This document shows, piece by piece, positions 20,795 through 29,372 of a stretch of DNA of 49,400 nucleotides. The stretch comes from an uncultured Oscillospiraceae bacterium (GTDB lineage: Bacteria > Bacillota > Clostridia > Oscillospirales > Acutalibacteraceae): NCBI GenBank assembly GCA_949289045.1, contig CASEMN010000015.1:1-49400 (forward strand). The letters run 5' to 3'. Positions within the stretch are counted from its first letter, which is position 1, and each line of letters starts with the position of its first letter. Position numbers and translations under genes: made by a program. Below the pieces are notes generated by a model. It had not been told where the DNA came from. It saw nothing but the letters and a program-made list of their open reading frames with translations, and did no database searches.

Positions 20795-21709
20795 ATGGTT
20801 ACAGGTTTGGCAGCAGGTGTCCTTTGGGCGTTGGATACGGTGATTTTAGGTGTAGCTCTTTCAATGGCACCGTTTATTTCGGGAGAACAGGCGCTTTTTT
20901 TAGCTCCATTTGTGAGTACGTTCCTGCATGATTTGTGTTCATCGGTTTGGATGTTAATATATACCGGTGTGACAAAACAGTTTAAAAATGTTATAAGAGC
21001 GTTAAAGACGAGAAGCGGAAAATTTATTCTTATAGCCGCAGTTTTAGGCGGTCCCATAGGAATGTCGGGGTATGTTGCCGCTATTAAATATATCGGCCCC
21101 GCATATACGGCGATTATATCCGCAATGTATCCCGCACTGGGAGCTTTTCTTTCCTTTGTCTTTTTAAAGGAAAAAATGAGACCTGTACAGATAGTGGGAC
21201 TTATCGCTTCAATTCTGGGCGTCGTGGCTCTCGGATATGAGCCCGGGGGAGAAAGACCGGAAAATTTTGTTTTGGGCTTTGTCTGCGCTTTGCTTTGCTG
21301 TGTGGGCTGGGCATCAGAGGGAGTAATCTGTGCCTACGGAATGAAAGATCCACAGGTGAGCAACTCCCATGCACTTCAGCTTCGCCAGATAATGTCGGCG
21401 CTTTTCTACGGAGTAATAATTTTGCCTGTACTGGGGGGCTGGAGTTTTACCATTTCCGCCTTTTCCACAAAGGCTTTCGCATTCATAGCTTTGTCTGCGT
21501 TTTTCGGAACGGCGTCTTACCTTTGCTATTATAAGGCTCTGGGAAATCTCGGAGTTTCAAAGGCAATGCCCCTAAATATTACTTACTCAGCCTGGGCAAT
21601 TGTATTTTCTTTAGTTATTCTCGGAACAGTTCCGGATTTAAAAAGCATCATCTGCGGCGGGATAATAGTGGCAGGTTCGCTATTGGCTGCTGCGGAAAGG
21701 AAAAAGTGA
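20795..21709 (+). CDS. EamA-family (DMT superfamily) transporter
   Basis: 304 residues with about ten hydrophobic helices arranged as two EamA repeats (roughly residues 3-135 and 155-300). The family feature of an internal repeat of TM-rich halves is clear, for example AAIKYIGPAYTAIISAMYPALG in half one and YLCYYKALGNLGVSKAMPLN in half two (both broken here only by helix ends). Such proteins export or import small metabolites such as amino acids or nucleotides; the substrate is unknown. ATG 20795 has only a weak GAGG about 13 bases upstream, so the start is less certain than in neighbours. Monocistronic by spacing. Confidence 0.85.
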   Translation: MVTGLAAGVLWALDTVILGVALSMAPFISGEQALFLAPFVSTFLHDLCSSVWMLIYTGVTKQFKNVIRALKTRSGKFILIAAVLGGPIGMSGYVAAIKYIGPAYTAIISAMYPALGAFLSFVFLKEKMRPVQIVGLIASILGVVALGYEPGGERPENFVLGFVCALLCCVGWASEGVICAYGMKDPQVSNSHALQLRQIMSALFYGVIILPVLGGWSFTISAFSTKAFAFIALSAFFGTASYLCYYKALGNLGVSKAMPLNITYSAWAIVFSLVILGTVPDLKSIICGGIIVAGSLLAAAERKK

Positions 21710-22015
21710 TGTAGTTAGCAGTTCATATGAGCGGTGTATATTGGTTTTAATATAATATTGTATTTTTTATGTACCTGATAATTTACTAATTTTAAAATTA
21801 TAATATAAGATAATTTATTTGTACCTGCTTTTATAACATATTGTTGACAAAATTATACATTTAATATATTATTTGTTTGTCTATATCTGTAATTTTGTGT
21901 ATTTTGCGTTTAAAGTGAGGGGTGAGACACAAAAACATTGGTGTCGCATTAAATTGGATTTTTCCAAAATTTACCGGTATAGATGTCAAACAATATTTTA
22001 AAAGGGGTAACTTTT
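21710..22015. other. AT-rich intergenic region with one promoter
   Basis: No gene seen. It holds the promoter at 21844-21872 and a leader of about 140 bases with a weak hairpin AAATTGGA/TCCAAAATTT (21953-21974). The remainder is AT-rich. Confidence 0.6.
21844..21872 (+). promoter_or_regulatory. Promoter of the zinc-ribbon membrane protein gene
   Basis: Consensus TTGACA (21844-21849), 17-bp spacer, TATTAT (21867-21872). Confidence 0.7.
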
Positions 22016-22846
22016 ATGAAAAGATGTAACAACTGCGGTAAAATGGTTAATGATACTGACAGATTTTGTCAGTACTGCGGCTCGTCGAATTTTGATTCTG
22101 AGGTGCAGATAGATGCCAGTTTTTATGAAACACAAACTGAAAATCCTGATAGTTCCGCATATAACAACCCATACCCTGCATATAACCAGCAGCCGATGGT
22201 TCCTCCTCAGCCAAAGAAAAAGAGTAAAGGCATTATAGTTGCAATAATTGCCGTTATTTTAATATTGTTTTTTATAGGAATAGGTTTTGCGCTGGGAAAT
22301 AACAGTCAAAGCGATAATTCTACGTCAGACAGTAATATAAATACAACGGAAAATGTACCAAAAGTTGAATATACAAAGGGAACACTGAATGGAACTACAT
22401 ATATAAACGAGTGGGCAAATATCAAATTTACAATTCCTGAAGGATTTTCAAACGCCGACAGCGAATACTATACATCTTCAGAGACTTTAACAACTGATTG
22501 CGGACTCTTTATCGTTTCCGACACTTCTTACGACACATTGGTTATCGGTTTTGAAAAACTTCCCGCTGTGCCGAAAGTTGATGAGGAAGAATACATGGAT
22601 ATTGTTATGGAGCAGTTTGCCGAATCGACAGATATTATATATGAAATTCCGGATAGTTACACTACTAAAACTATAGCCAATCAGACATTCCTGACGGCTA
22701 CTTGTCAAGTTGAAAACGGTGACATTGATTTGGTACAGACCTATTGCGTCAAGAAAATTGACAATACGATGGTTTACATCATCGTATCAGGTTTTTATAC
22801 AGAAGAAAATAATAAGATGCTTGAAAATATAGAAGCCTATAAATAA
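22016..22846 (+). CDS. Zinc-ribbon, single-pass membrane protein of unknown function
   Basis: 276 residues from ATG 22016 (AAAGGGG ten bases upstream; an in-frame ATG at 21983 lacks a good SD). N-terminal zinc ribbon with two CxxC knuckles (CNNCGK and CQYCGS), a Pro/Gln/Asn-rich linker, and one TM helix (about residues 75-95). After a Ser/Asn-rich stretch, an extracytoplasmic domain of about 150 residues starts near TYINEWANIKFTIPEGF. The ribbon faces the cytoplasm. This architecture is common in Clostridia; the outer domain resembles lipoprotein-like folds that read INEWANIKF-type motifs, but no function is established. Confidence 0.75.
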   Translation: MKRCNNCGKMVNDTDRFCQYCGSSNFDSEVQIDASFYETQTENPDSSAYNNPYPAYNQQPMVPPQPKKKSKGIIVAIIAVILILFFIGIGFALGNNSQSDNSTSDSNINTTENVPKVEYTKGTLNGTTYINEWANIKFTIPEGFSNADSEYYTSSETLTTDCGLFIVSDTSYDTLVIGFEKLPAVPKVDEEEYMDIVMEQFAESTDIIYEIPDSYTTKTIANQTFLTATCQVENGDIDLVQTYCVKKIDNTMVYIIVSGFYTEENNKMLENIEAYK

Positions 22847-23101
22847 TGCGAAGCTTGTTAATCTTACTAATGGGAATTTGGCGTTATTAAACCCTTCATT
22901 GTTAAAATATTACGATTTGATTTTTATAAAATATCTTCGCGGATTTTCCAAAATTAATGTACGGATCTATAAACCCCTTGGTTAAACTTTAAATATTTCC
23001 TCCTTATTATTAACCCACTAAAAAATATTCTGTTGTTATTTACTTTATAATTTTTTAATATTACAATGGTTCATAACAGTTTTATAAGGAGGAAGAAGTG
23101 T

Positions 23102-23746
23102 ATGGAAGCTAAGCTTTATACGGTAGGCGAAGAAATATTCAATTCCGTTTCTCACGGAGTGGGAAGTTTACTTGCAATTATAGGTTCAACAGTGCTTGTT
23201 ACAATGGCGGCTATGAAAGGCTCGGCAATAGGGGTAGTAGCTTTTATTGTTTACGGTCTTTCGATGGTTGTTTTGTATACTATGAGCACACTTTATCATG
23301 CGTTTCCTATGCCCGGGGTTAAGAAGATATTCAGGATTTTTGACCATTCCACTATTTTTATTTTGATTGCAGGAAGCTATACTCCTTTTACCATCGTTCT
23401 GCTTAAAGGTTCAAAGGCTGCTTTGGCAGTTTTTATAGCGGTTTGGGCAGCGGCTGTTTTAGGTATAGTTTTAAATGCAATTGATATTAAAAAGTTCACT
23501 GTAATATCAATGATTCTCTATGTTGTAATGGGCTGGGCTGCAATTTCAATTGTAGTGCCCATTTACCACGCTCTGGGCAGTGGATTTTATCTGCTCCTTG
23601 CGGGAGGAATAAGCTATACTGCGGGACTTATTTTTTACGGTCTCAAAAAAGTGCGATATATGCATAGCATCTGGCATTTGTTTGTGCTGGGTGGAACAAT
23701 ATTCCACTTTTTCTGCATAGCTTTCTATGTTCTTCCCGTTGCATAA
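23102..23746 (+). CDS. Hemolysin III / PAQR-family membrane protein
   Basis: 214 residues, seven predicted TM helices. Family motifs: EEIFNSVSHGVG at the N-terminus, TLYHAF in TM2-3, FDHSTIFILIAGSYTPF, and the C-terminal HSIWHLFVLGG. The His residues correspond to the zinc site shared with adiponectin receptors. Bacterial members are linked to membrane lipid or fluidity homeostasis; hemolytic activity is a historical label. ATG 23102 lies nine bases after AAGGAGG. Followed by a terminator and convergent with the HgdC-like gene. Confidence 0.9.
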   Translation: MEAKLYTVGEEIFNSVSHGVGSLLAIIGSTVLVTMAAMKGSAIGVVAFIVYGLSMVVLYTMSTLYHAFPMPGVKKIFRIFDHSTIFILIAGSYTPFTIVLLKGSKAALAVFIAVWAAAVLGIVLNAIDIKKFTVISMILYVVMGWAAISIVVPIYHALGSGFYLLLAGGISYTAGLIFYGLKKVRYMHSIWHLFVLGGTIFHFFCIAFYVLPVA

Positions 23747-23767
23747 AATTATATGTATAATAAGAAA

Positions 23768-23802
23768 ATCCCTGTTTACTTAAAGTAAGCAGGGATATTT
23801 TT
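23768..23802. terminator. Bidirectional terminator between convergent genes
   Basis: ATCCCTGTTTACTT (23768-23781) pairs with AAGTAAGCAGGGAT (23783-23796) with one wobble; TATTTTT follows on the plus strand, and A/T-rich sequence continues on the other. Confidence 0.8.
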
Positions 23803-23819
23803 ATAACTAAAATTATTTT

Positions 23820-25481
23820 TTACTGATTATCGCTGTCCAAAGCAAAAAGAGCAGCTCCCAAAGCTCCGCATAAATCCGGATTTTCGGGGATGAAAAGCTT
23901 GTCGCTGAGCCCTTTCTCAATTTCAGCGGCAACGCCTTTATTTCTGGCAACACCGCCTGTCATCATGTAAACAGGTGTATGATTTGTGCGGGCTACAAGT
24001 GAAAGAGTTTTAGAGGCTACAGATTTATTGAGTCCGTGAACAATATCGTCGCTGCTTTTGTTTTCGGCAATAAGGGAGATGACCTCCGATTCGGCGAAAA
24101 CAGTGCACATACTGGAAATTGTTATGTTCTCTTTCCATGAAAGACCGCGGCGTCCCATCTCTTCCAGTTCCAGCTCAAGGGTTTTCGCCATTGCCTCAAG
24201 AAATCTTCCTGTACCGGCGGCACATTTGTCGTTCATAACAAAGTTTGTTACGTTTCCCTTTCCGTCAAGGCAGATTACCTTGCTGTCCTGTCCGCCGATG
24301 TCGATGACCGTGCGTGCGTCGGGATTTATGAAATTTGCTCCTCTTCCGTGACAGGTAATCTCTGTTTTTGCTCCGTGTGCAAAGCTGATATTGTTTCTGC
24401 CGTAGCCGGTGGCGATGATTTTCTTAATGGAGCCGATTTTAATGCCGTATTCTTCCTCAATTTTTTCAAAAGCACGTTTTGCTCCCATTTCGGCTCTGGG
24501 TCCTGTGCGGACAATTGCACTTGCTGCCATTTTTCCGTTTTTATCTATTACCACAACATTTGTAGAGGTGGAGCCGCTGTCAATACCTGCATAGAGCGAA
24601 TCGCTCACCGGTGCAAATTCCATCTTTTTATTTCCTTTCTGATTTTTGACTTCAAATCCCTCACAGAAAGCTTCAAGTCTTGTGGAGAGCTGTCCCGATG
24701 AAAGGGGAGTAAAATCCGTCTCGATTTTGAGCATTGGAAGAGCGCTTTCTCTGCGAAGATTTTCATATTCGAATGAATAGTAGTCGCAGAATTTTACCGT
24801 ATGATAAATTATTCCCTTTATATTGGGGTGTATGGCGAGAGCCTTTCGGCTTGATATATCGGCCATTCTCATACAGGGAACCTGAGCGAGCAGACTATGG
24901 GCGTATTCATATGCAGCATCCTCAAAGCTGTCGTATTTTTCTGTCAGGATGGGATTTCTGTTGCCGGAGCAGGTAAGGTCTGCAACGGGATAGACGGAAT
25001 TTTCCTCAATGATTTTCTTTGTTTCACGGCTTACTCTTGCACCTGTAAGGGCAATAAATTCTCCCTTTGGATAAATGCTTTCCTCTTTGAAAGACCCATA
25101 AAACTTTTCCGGGGAAAAGGATGTGCCCTTATATGCGGAATATTCCCTGTAGAGCCGCAGGAGCTCATCTTTAAAACGGTTTACGGAACATTCTCCTCCG
25201 GTTCTCGGAAGATCCAGGAAAAAGATAAAATCATAATCTCCTTTTGCCTTTACTATATCGTAAATTCTGCGGACACTGTCACAGCAGTTTACAAATACAA
25301 ATTCTCTGATTCCTCCGGAAAGACAGTGCTGGAGCAATGCTTTGCAGTGACAGCATAGATTTGAATGACCTTCGCTTTCGGCTGCGGAAAAGCTCATAGT
25401 CTGTGAGTTAATAAGTACACATTCTCCGCCAAGAGCTTTGAGAAGCTCAACGGGAGTATATTTGCAGGTATATCCTATCAT
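23820..25481 (-). CDS. Fused HgdB-like domain plus HgdC-type ATPase activator of 2-hydroxyacyl-CoA dehydratases
   Basis: 553 residues. The C-terminal about 260 residues are a BadF/BadG/BcrA/BcrD-type ASKHA ATPase: GIDSGSTSTNVVV near residue 300, DIGGQDSK, and the two Cys-bearing segments DKCAAGTGRF and SSMCTVFAESEV that hold the [4Fe-4S] cluster between two subunits. This activator passes low-potential electrons to a dehydratase or reductase at ATP cost. The N-terminal about 290 residues resemble part of a HgdB/FldB-type subunit (TCKYTPVELLKALGGE, CCHCKALLQ), so two parts that are usually separate genes are joined. The RBS overlaps the stop of the upstream HgdB gene, nine bases away. Oxygen-sensitive by family. 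Confidence 0.85.
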   Translation of the reverse strand: MIGYTCKYTPVELLKALGGECVLINSQTMSFSAAESEGHSNLCCHCKALLQHCLSGGIREFVFVNCCDSVRRIYDIVKAKGDYDFIFFLDLPRTGGECSVNRFKDELLRLYREYSAYKGTSFSPEKFYGSFKEESIYPKGEFIALTGARVSRETKKIIEENSVYPVADLTCSGNRNPILTEKYDSFEDAAYEYAHSLLAQVPCMRMADISSRKALAIHPNIKGIIYHTVKFCDYYSFEYENLRRESALPMLKIETDFTPLSSGQLSTRLEAFCEGFEVKNQKGNKKMEFAPVSDSLYAGIDSGSTSTNVVVIDKNGKMAASAIVRTGPRAEMGAKRAFEKIEEEYGIKIGSIKKIIATGYGRNNISFAHGAKTEITCHGRGANFINPDARTVIDIGGQDSKVICLDGKGNVTNFVMNDKCAAGTGRFLEAMAKTLELELEEMGRRGLSWKENITISSMCTVFAESEVISLIAENKSSDDIVHGLNKSVASKTLSLVARTNHTPVYMMTGGVARNKGVAAEIEKGLSDKLFIPENPDLCGALGAALFALDSDNQ

Positions 25482-25490
25482 AAAATTTCC

Positions 25491-26765
25491 TCACTTTCCG
25501 CTGCTTTCAAGCTGTTCAATAAATGCGGTGACTCTTGTTACCATCTGTCCGTCGCTGATGTTGCGTGTGTCGCAGCCGTCGCCGTCAAGGATAAGAGTGG
25601 GTATTCCGCTTTCTTCAAACATCCTCTTTGACAAAACGCAGGAACCCATTGTCTGTTTGCATCCCCAGTGGCAGAAATATATAATTCCGTCGGCGTGCAT
25701 TTTTTCGGCAAAGCTTCTGCAAAGAGAAGAGCGGCGTTCCCAGCCTCCGTTAAAGGAGCAGGATACAGTCCTTTTCGCCATGAAATCAAAGGGATTTTTT
25801 ACATCGCCCGTTTCGAGGGAATCGAAAGTCATATCGCAGGAAACTATTTCGCATCGCTCGTTGAAATTGAAAATTTCACGCATGGAATCCTGCCAGTAGG
25901 GGAGCGAGTGAACCCACAAAAACCGTTTGCCTTTAAAGCCTTCGGGCTTTTTGGCGGTATCCTCACAAAGACGGCGGGTGTATTCCTCACTGTCGGCAGT
26001 GCCGAGAAGCACGTGCATTGCGAAAACCGAAAGCATTTCAGAGGTCATTTCGTCGCTTATATATCGAGTGGAACGAAGACGGAGATATTTTTTATAGTTT
26101 TCGATTGTCCGCTTACTGCGTTCTACGGAAAGTTTCAGCTTTTCGTCGGGATTTTCCTCTCCCGTAAGATTCTTAATTTTCTCCCAGATTTCTCTAAGCT
26201 GATTTTCCACATATTCCGCACTTTTATCATCGCTGGATAAGGGAACATCTATTATATAGTGGGGAATGTCAAAATATTCCGCTGCACGTCTGAAAGAAAC
26301 CTGATTGGCGTCACAGGCGAGGGTGGTGTTAAGTACAAACAGAGGTTTTGGCATCACACCCGATTCCACAAGTCCGATAAGGATTTTATGGTAGGAGCAA
26401 AGGCTTTCGGGAACACCTTTTTTCTCAGCCAGCTCAATAAAGTATCTTTCGCTTGCGGAAGCGGCAAGATAGCAGGAAAGTCCTTCCGGGAACATTGGCT
26501 CAATTCCTGCGGCGTGGAGCATTTCGCAGGGAGTGAAAATGCTGACAATTGCGGCTTTATTGGGGCTGCGAAGAGGCTCGGTTATGGATTTTGCGGAAAC
26601 CCACATCATAAACTGACGGGAGGGCATAAGAGCCTTTGAGGGAAAATAGCGAGCCTGAAAACCTGAAAGGGAGTATACCGAAGTCAGGATTTTCCTTGCT
26701 GCATCGGGATTTTTTTCAGCTTTTTTGTATATGTAGTCGCCGAATTTTTGTATTATCTTATTCAT
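25491..26765 (-). CDS. 2-hydroxyacyl-CoA dehydratase (HgdB/FldB) family protein
   Basis: 424 residues. Iron-sulfur enzyme subunit of the family that includes 2-hydroxyglutaryl-CoA and phenyllactyl-CoA dehydratases, benzoyl-CoA reductase subunits and double-cubane cluster reductases. Likely cluster Cys are in IFTPCEMLHAAGIEPM (residues about 75-90), NTTLACDAN (about 150) and YFCHWGCKQTMGS (about 365-377). It is transcribed first, with the activator gene nine bases downstream, so the pair should make a complete ATP-driven electron-transfer unit. No CoA-transferase, acyl-CoA dehydrogenase or transporter lies next to it, so the substrate is unknown. Start ATG 26765 has a modest GGTGAAG SD. Confidence 0.85.
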   Translation of the reverse strand: MNKIIQKFGDYIYKKAEKNPDAARKILTSVYSLSGFQARYFPSKALMPSRQFMMWVSAKSITEPLRSPNKAAIVSIFTPCEMLHAAGIEPMFPEGLSCYLAASASERYFIELAEKKGVPESLCSYHKILIGLVESGVMPKPLFVLNTTLACDANQVSFRRAAEYFDIPHYIIDVPLSSDDKSAEYVENQLREIWEKIKNLTGEENPDEKLKLSVERSKRTIENYKKYLRLRSTRYISDEMTSEMLSVFAMHVLLGTADSEEYTRRLCEDTAKKPEGFKGKRFLWVHSLPYWQDSMREIFNFNERCEIVSCDMTFDSLETGDVKNPFDFMAKRTVSCSFNGGWERRSSLCRSFAEKMHADGIIYFCHWGCKQTMGSCVLSKRMFEESGIPTLILDGDGCDTRNISDGQMVTRVTAFIEQLESSGK

Positions 26766-26830
26766 ACTTCACCGCACCAATATATTTTTACATCTATTTT
26801 AAATGCAACCAAAACCATAGTCAAGTACAA

Positions 26831-27094
26831 GCAGGCGCAGGTTAAACCTGCATATAAGTCGCACACGAACTGAGGGTAAGAAACAACTATAAGTGCCTGC
26901 GAGCAGGTTGAACCTGCACACATTTCGCACACCGAATGACAGTAATGAACAACTATAAGTGCCTGCGGCGGACACGTCCGCTTTCGTTCCGCACACGGAC
27001 TGACGGTAAGAAACAAGTATAAGTGCCTGCGGCGGACATATCCGCTTTCAAGTTCTACAGGTACTAATGGTAAAAAACTATATTTGCCTGTATG
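26831..27094 (+). repeat. Cluster 5 of the palindrome-centred interspersed repeat (four tandem units)
   Basis: The best-preserved cluster. Palindromes are GCAGGTTAAACCTGC (26837-26851), GCAGGTTGAACCTGC (26903-26917), GCGGACACGTCCGC (26968-26981) and GCGGACATATCCGC (27032-27045), with centres about 64-66 bp apart. Unit bodies share CGCACACGAACTGA-like and AACTATAAGTGCCTGCG blocks; the fourth body is the most diverged. Confidence 0.9.
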
Positions 27095-27124
27095 TGTCTA
27101 AAGGATAGTAAAACTTAATTTTTC

Positions 27125-27417
27125 TGTTTTTTAATTCAGAAGTAAAAATTTACTGCTGCAAAAATCATAAAACTGACCTTTAGCTCACCTGGATGAAATG
27201 AAAGCAGAAAGTTCTATCGCCTTGCGGCTTTTCGCATTGATGTCAGCGGATCGGAGAGCGAGGGAACGGAAAAGCTTTGCTTTTGCGTAAATCGCCGACA
27301 CTGAACCCTTGGCGGCGATTTACCGAGACACCATCTAAAGGTAATAGACCGAGAGCGAAAACCGTCAAGGCGAAATAAATGCGTTTTTGGTACTTTTGTC
27401 GCTATGGACAAAAGTAC
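27125..27417 (-). mobile_element. Reversed partial copy of the 683-bp hairpin-ended element
   Basis: Read on the minus strand it follows the left about 290 bp of the element at 10291. It has the end hairpin GTACTTTTGT/ACAAAAGTAC (27417-27390), then CGCCTTGACGGTTTTCGCTC, the AAATCGCCGCCAAGG stretch, CCGTTCCCTCGCTCTCCG, and the TCTGAATTAAAA end. Only one hairpin end is visible; the other end and the 80-bp repeats are missing. Confidence 0.65.
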
Positions 27418-27463
27418 GAATAAATAAAAACTTTCTCATTAATCAAGGTGCAGTTAAGGAAAA

Positions 27464-27636
27464 GCAGGCTGAGCCTGGCGGACACGTCCGCTTTCAAGTC
27501 GCACAGCAAACTGAGTTTGCATCCATGACGCACTCCAAATGACAGTGAAAAATAACTACAACTGCCTGCGGAAGGACTTAGCCTGTGCCCAATCCGCACA
27601 CGGGGATACAGCGCACAAAAATATAACCACCTGCGG
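27464..27636 (+). repeat. Cluster 6 of the palindrome-centred interspersed repeat
   Basis: Degenerate units with palindromic centres CAGGCTGAGCCTG (27465-27477), GCGGACACGTCCGC (27478-27491) directly beside it, and GCAAACTGAGTTTGC (27506-27520). A fourth, eroded body (GGACTTAGCC) leads into the GH13 terminator. Confidence 0.75.
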
Positions 27637-27670
27637 TTAAAGCTTAAAATAACCTTAAACACAGGTGGTT
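27625..27670 (-). terminator. Terminator of the Tet-like/GH13 operon
   Basis: AACCACCTG (27625-27633) pairs with CAGGTGGTT (27662-27670), with an inner GGTTA/TAACC stem. On the minus strand it is followed by ATATTTTTG. Confidence 0.75.
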
Positions 27671-27713
27671 GTACTAATGTTATCTTTGAAGTTTCTGCGT
27701 AAAGAGCTTATGT

Positions 27714-29372
27714 TTAAAACATATAAACTCTCATTTCATAGGGACGGGTCTTGAAGCCGTTGCCGCAAATGTGCTCCGACTCATAGTTGCCAAGTACCTT
27801 AACTCCCTTTGAAAGGTCGTATCCTTTGGGAGCCTCAAAAGCAACACCCTTTTCGGTAAAGGAGCAGATTACCAGCATCCGCTGATTATTATAGGTTCTC
27901 TCGTAGACATAGAGATTCTTGCTGTTTTCGTAATACTCCTTATAATCACCTTTAAGAACAATTTCGTTTTCCTTGCGGAAGCGGATAAGTTTTTTGTAGA
28001 AATTGAGAAGCGAATGTGGATCGCTCATTTCCTTTTCCGCATTAACCTCTTTGTAGTTTGGGTTAATGTAGAACCATGGCTTTCCCGTTGTAAATCCGGC
28101 GTTTTCGCCGCCAGTCCACTGAACGGGTGTTCTTGCATTGTCCCTTGTGGAGATTCTTGCAAGATGCTCGCATCTTTTCTTTCCAAAAATCTTTTTGAAA
28201 ACGTTGTAGTTGTTCTTTACAAAAACATCCTCATACATATCGAGATCGGGAAGTGAAATGTTTGTCATGCCAATTTCCTGACCCTGATATATAAATGGCG
28301 TTCCCTGCTGAAGCATATACATGGCGGCAAGCATCTTTCCGCTTTCAGTGCGGTATGCCTCACTGCCGTAGCGGCTTATGATTCTCGGATGATCGTGGTT
28401 TTCAATATATAATGTGTTCCATGCTTTACCTTTTAGCATATTCTGCCAGCGGGTAAAGGCTTTCTTCATACGGATAAGACTGAAGGGAACGTGGATGAAA
28501 TCCATCATTATGCAGTCCGCCTCCATGTGCTGGAAGTGGAACATGAGATCCAGCTCCTGATTTTCGCCCTCAGTGATGTATTTAAGTGCAGTTTCGGGAG
28601 TCATCATAGGAGCCTCACCGACGCAGAAGCAGTCATACTGTTTTGCGACTTCACGGTATTCCTTTAAATACTCGTGGATATGAGGCCCATTTATGTAGTG
28701 CTCCATTCCGCAGGCAGAGGGAATGGGGAATCCGTTCGGAAGTCCTTCTTTTTTGGAAATGAATGTGATGACGTCCTCACGGAATCCGTCAACGCCCATA
28801 TCAAGCCAGAATTTCATAATTTCCTTGACTTCTTCACGGACTTTCGGATTGTCATGGTTTAAATCAGGCTGCTTTTTAGCAAATACATGAAGATAATATT
28901 CGCCTCTCACTTCATCATATTCCCAGGCGCCGCCCTCGAACATACTCAGCCAGTTGTTCGGAGGCTTTTTGCCTCCGTCGCGTCCTTTGCGCCAGATATA
29001 ATAATCCGTATAGGGCTCAATTCTTCTGCGGCTTTTCTGGAACCAGTCGCACTCGTCGGAGGTGTGGTTTACAACAAGATCCATTATGACTTTAATTCCT
29101 CTCTCGTGAGCGCCGTCCAATACCTTTTTGAAAAGTTCCAGGTCGCCGTATTCGGGATGAATGTTTTTGTAGTCGGCTATGTCATATCCGAAATCGGCAT
29201 TGGGTGAGGGGTAGAGGGGAGAAAACCAGATGCAGTCAACACCAAGATCTTTAATGTAATCGAGCTTTGAGTATACTCCCTCAAGGTCGCCTATGCCGTC
29301 GCCGTTTCCGTCGCAGAATGACCGCGGCCATATCTGATAGACGCAAATATCCTTGTACCATTTGTTATCCAT
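27714..29372 (-). CDS. GH13 alpha-glucosidase, oligo-1,6-glucosidase type
   Basis: 552 residues from ATG 29372 (AGGAGG six bases upstream). Hydrolyses non-reducing alpha-glucosidic bonds of oligosaccharides in the cytoplasm. Region I DLVVNHTSDECDWF; region II GVDGFREDV with the nucleophile Asp near residue 200; acid/base Glu in GEAPMM near 252; region IV ENHDHPR near 326. Val directly after the nucleophile is the residue that favours alpha-1,6 (isomaltose-type) over alpha-1,4 bonds in this subfamily. The start codon overlaps the end of the upstream Tet-like GTPase gene by eight bases, an unusual coupling. Confidence 0.93.
   Translation of the reverse strand: MDNKWYKDICVYQIWPRSFCDGNGDGIGDLEGVYSKLDYIKDLGVDCIWFSPLYPSPNADFGYDIADYKNIHPEYGDLELFKKVLDGAHERGIKVIMDLVVNHTSDECDWFQKSRRRIEPYTDYYIWRKGRDGGKKPPNNWLSMFEGGAWEYDEVRGEYYLHVFAKKQPDLNHDNPKVREEVKEIMKFWLDMGVDGFREDVITFISKKEGLPNGFPIPSACGMEHYINGPHIHEYLKEYREVAKQYDCFCVGEAPMMTPETALKYITEGENQELDLMFHFQHMEADCIMMDFIHVPFSLIRMKKAFTRWQNMLKGKAWNTLYIENHDHPRIISRYGSEAYRTESGKMLAAMYMLQQGTPFIYQGQEIGMTNISLPDLDMYEDVFVKNNYNVFKKIFGKKRCEHLARISTRDNARTPVQWTGGENAGFTTGKPWFYINPNYKEVNAEKEMSDPHSLLNFYKKLIRFRKENEIVLKGDYKEYYENSKNLYVYERTYNNQRMLVICSFTEKGVAFEAPKGYDLSKGVKVLGNYESEHICGNGFKTRPYEMRVYMF

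Larger units (their letters stand above)
26766..27713. other. 948-bp gene-free region made of repeats
   Basis: Between the HgdB gene and the GH13 gene (both on the minus strand). It contains repeat cluster 5, the reversed copy of the 683-bp element's left part, repeat cluster 6 and the terminator of the GH13 operon. No credible coding frame remains. Confidence 0.7.

Noticed and set aside
25016..25034. Possible third parS (TTGTTTCACGGC)
   Set aside because: Only the left half matches; the right half is not palindromic and it is inside the HgdC-like gene.
26831..27094. CRISPR array
   Set aside because: Units repeat throughout their length, spacers are not unique, the variable part is a palindrome, and no cas genes are present.
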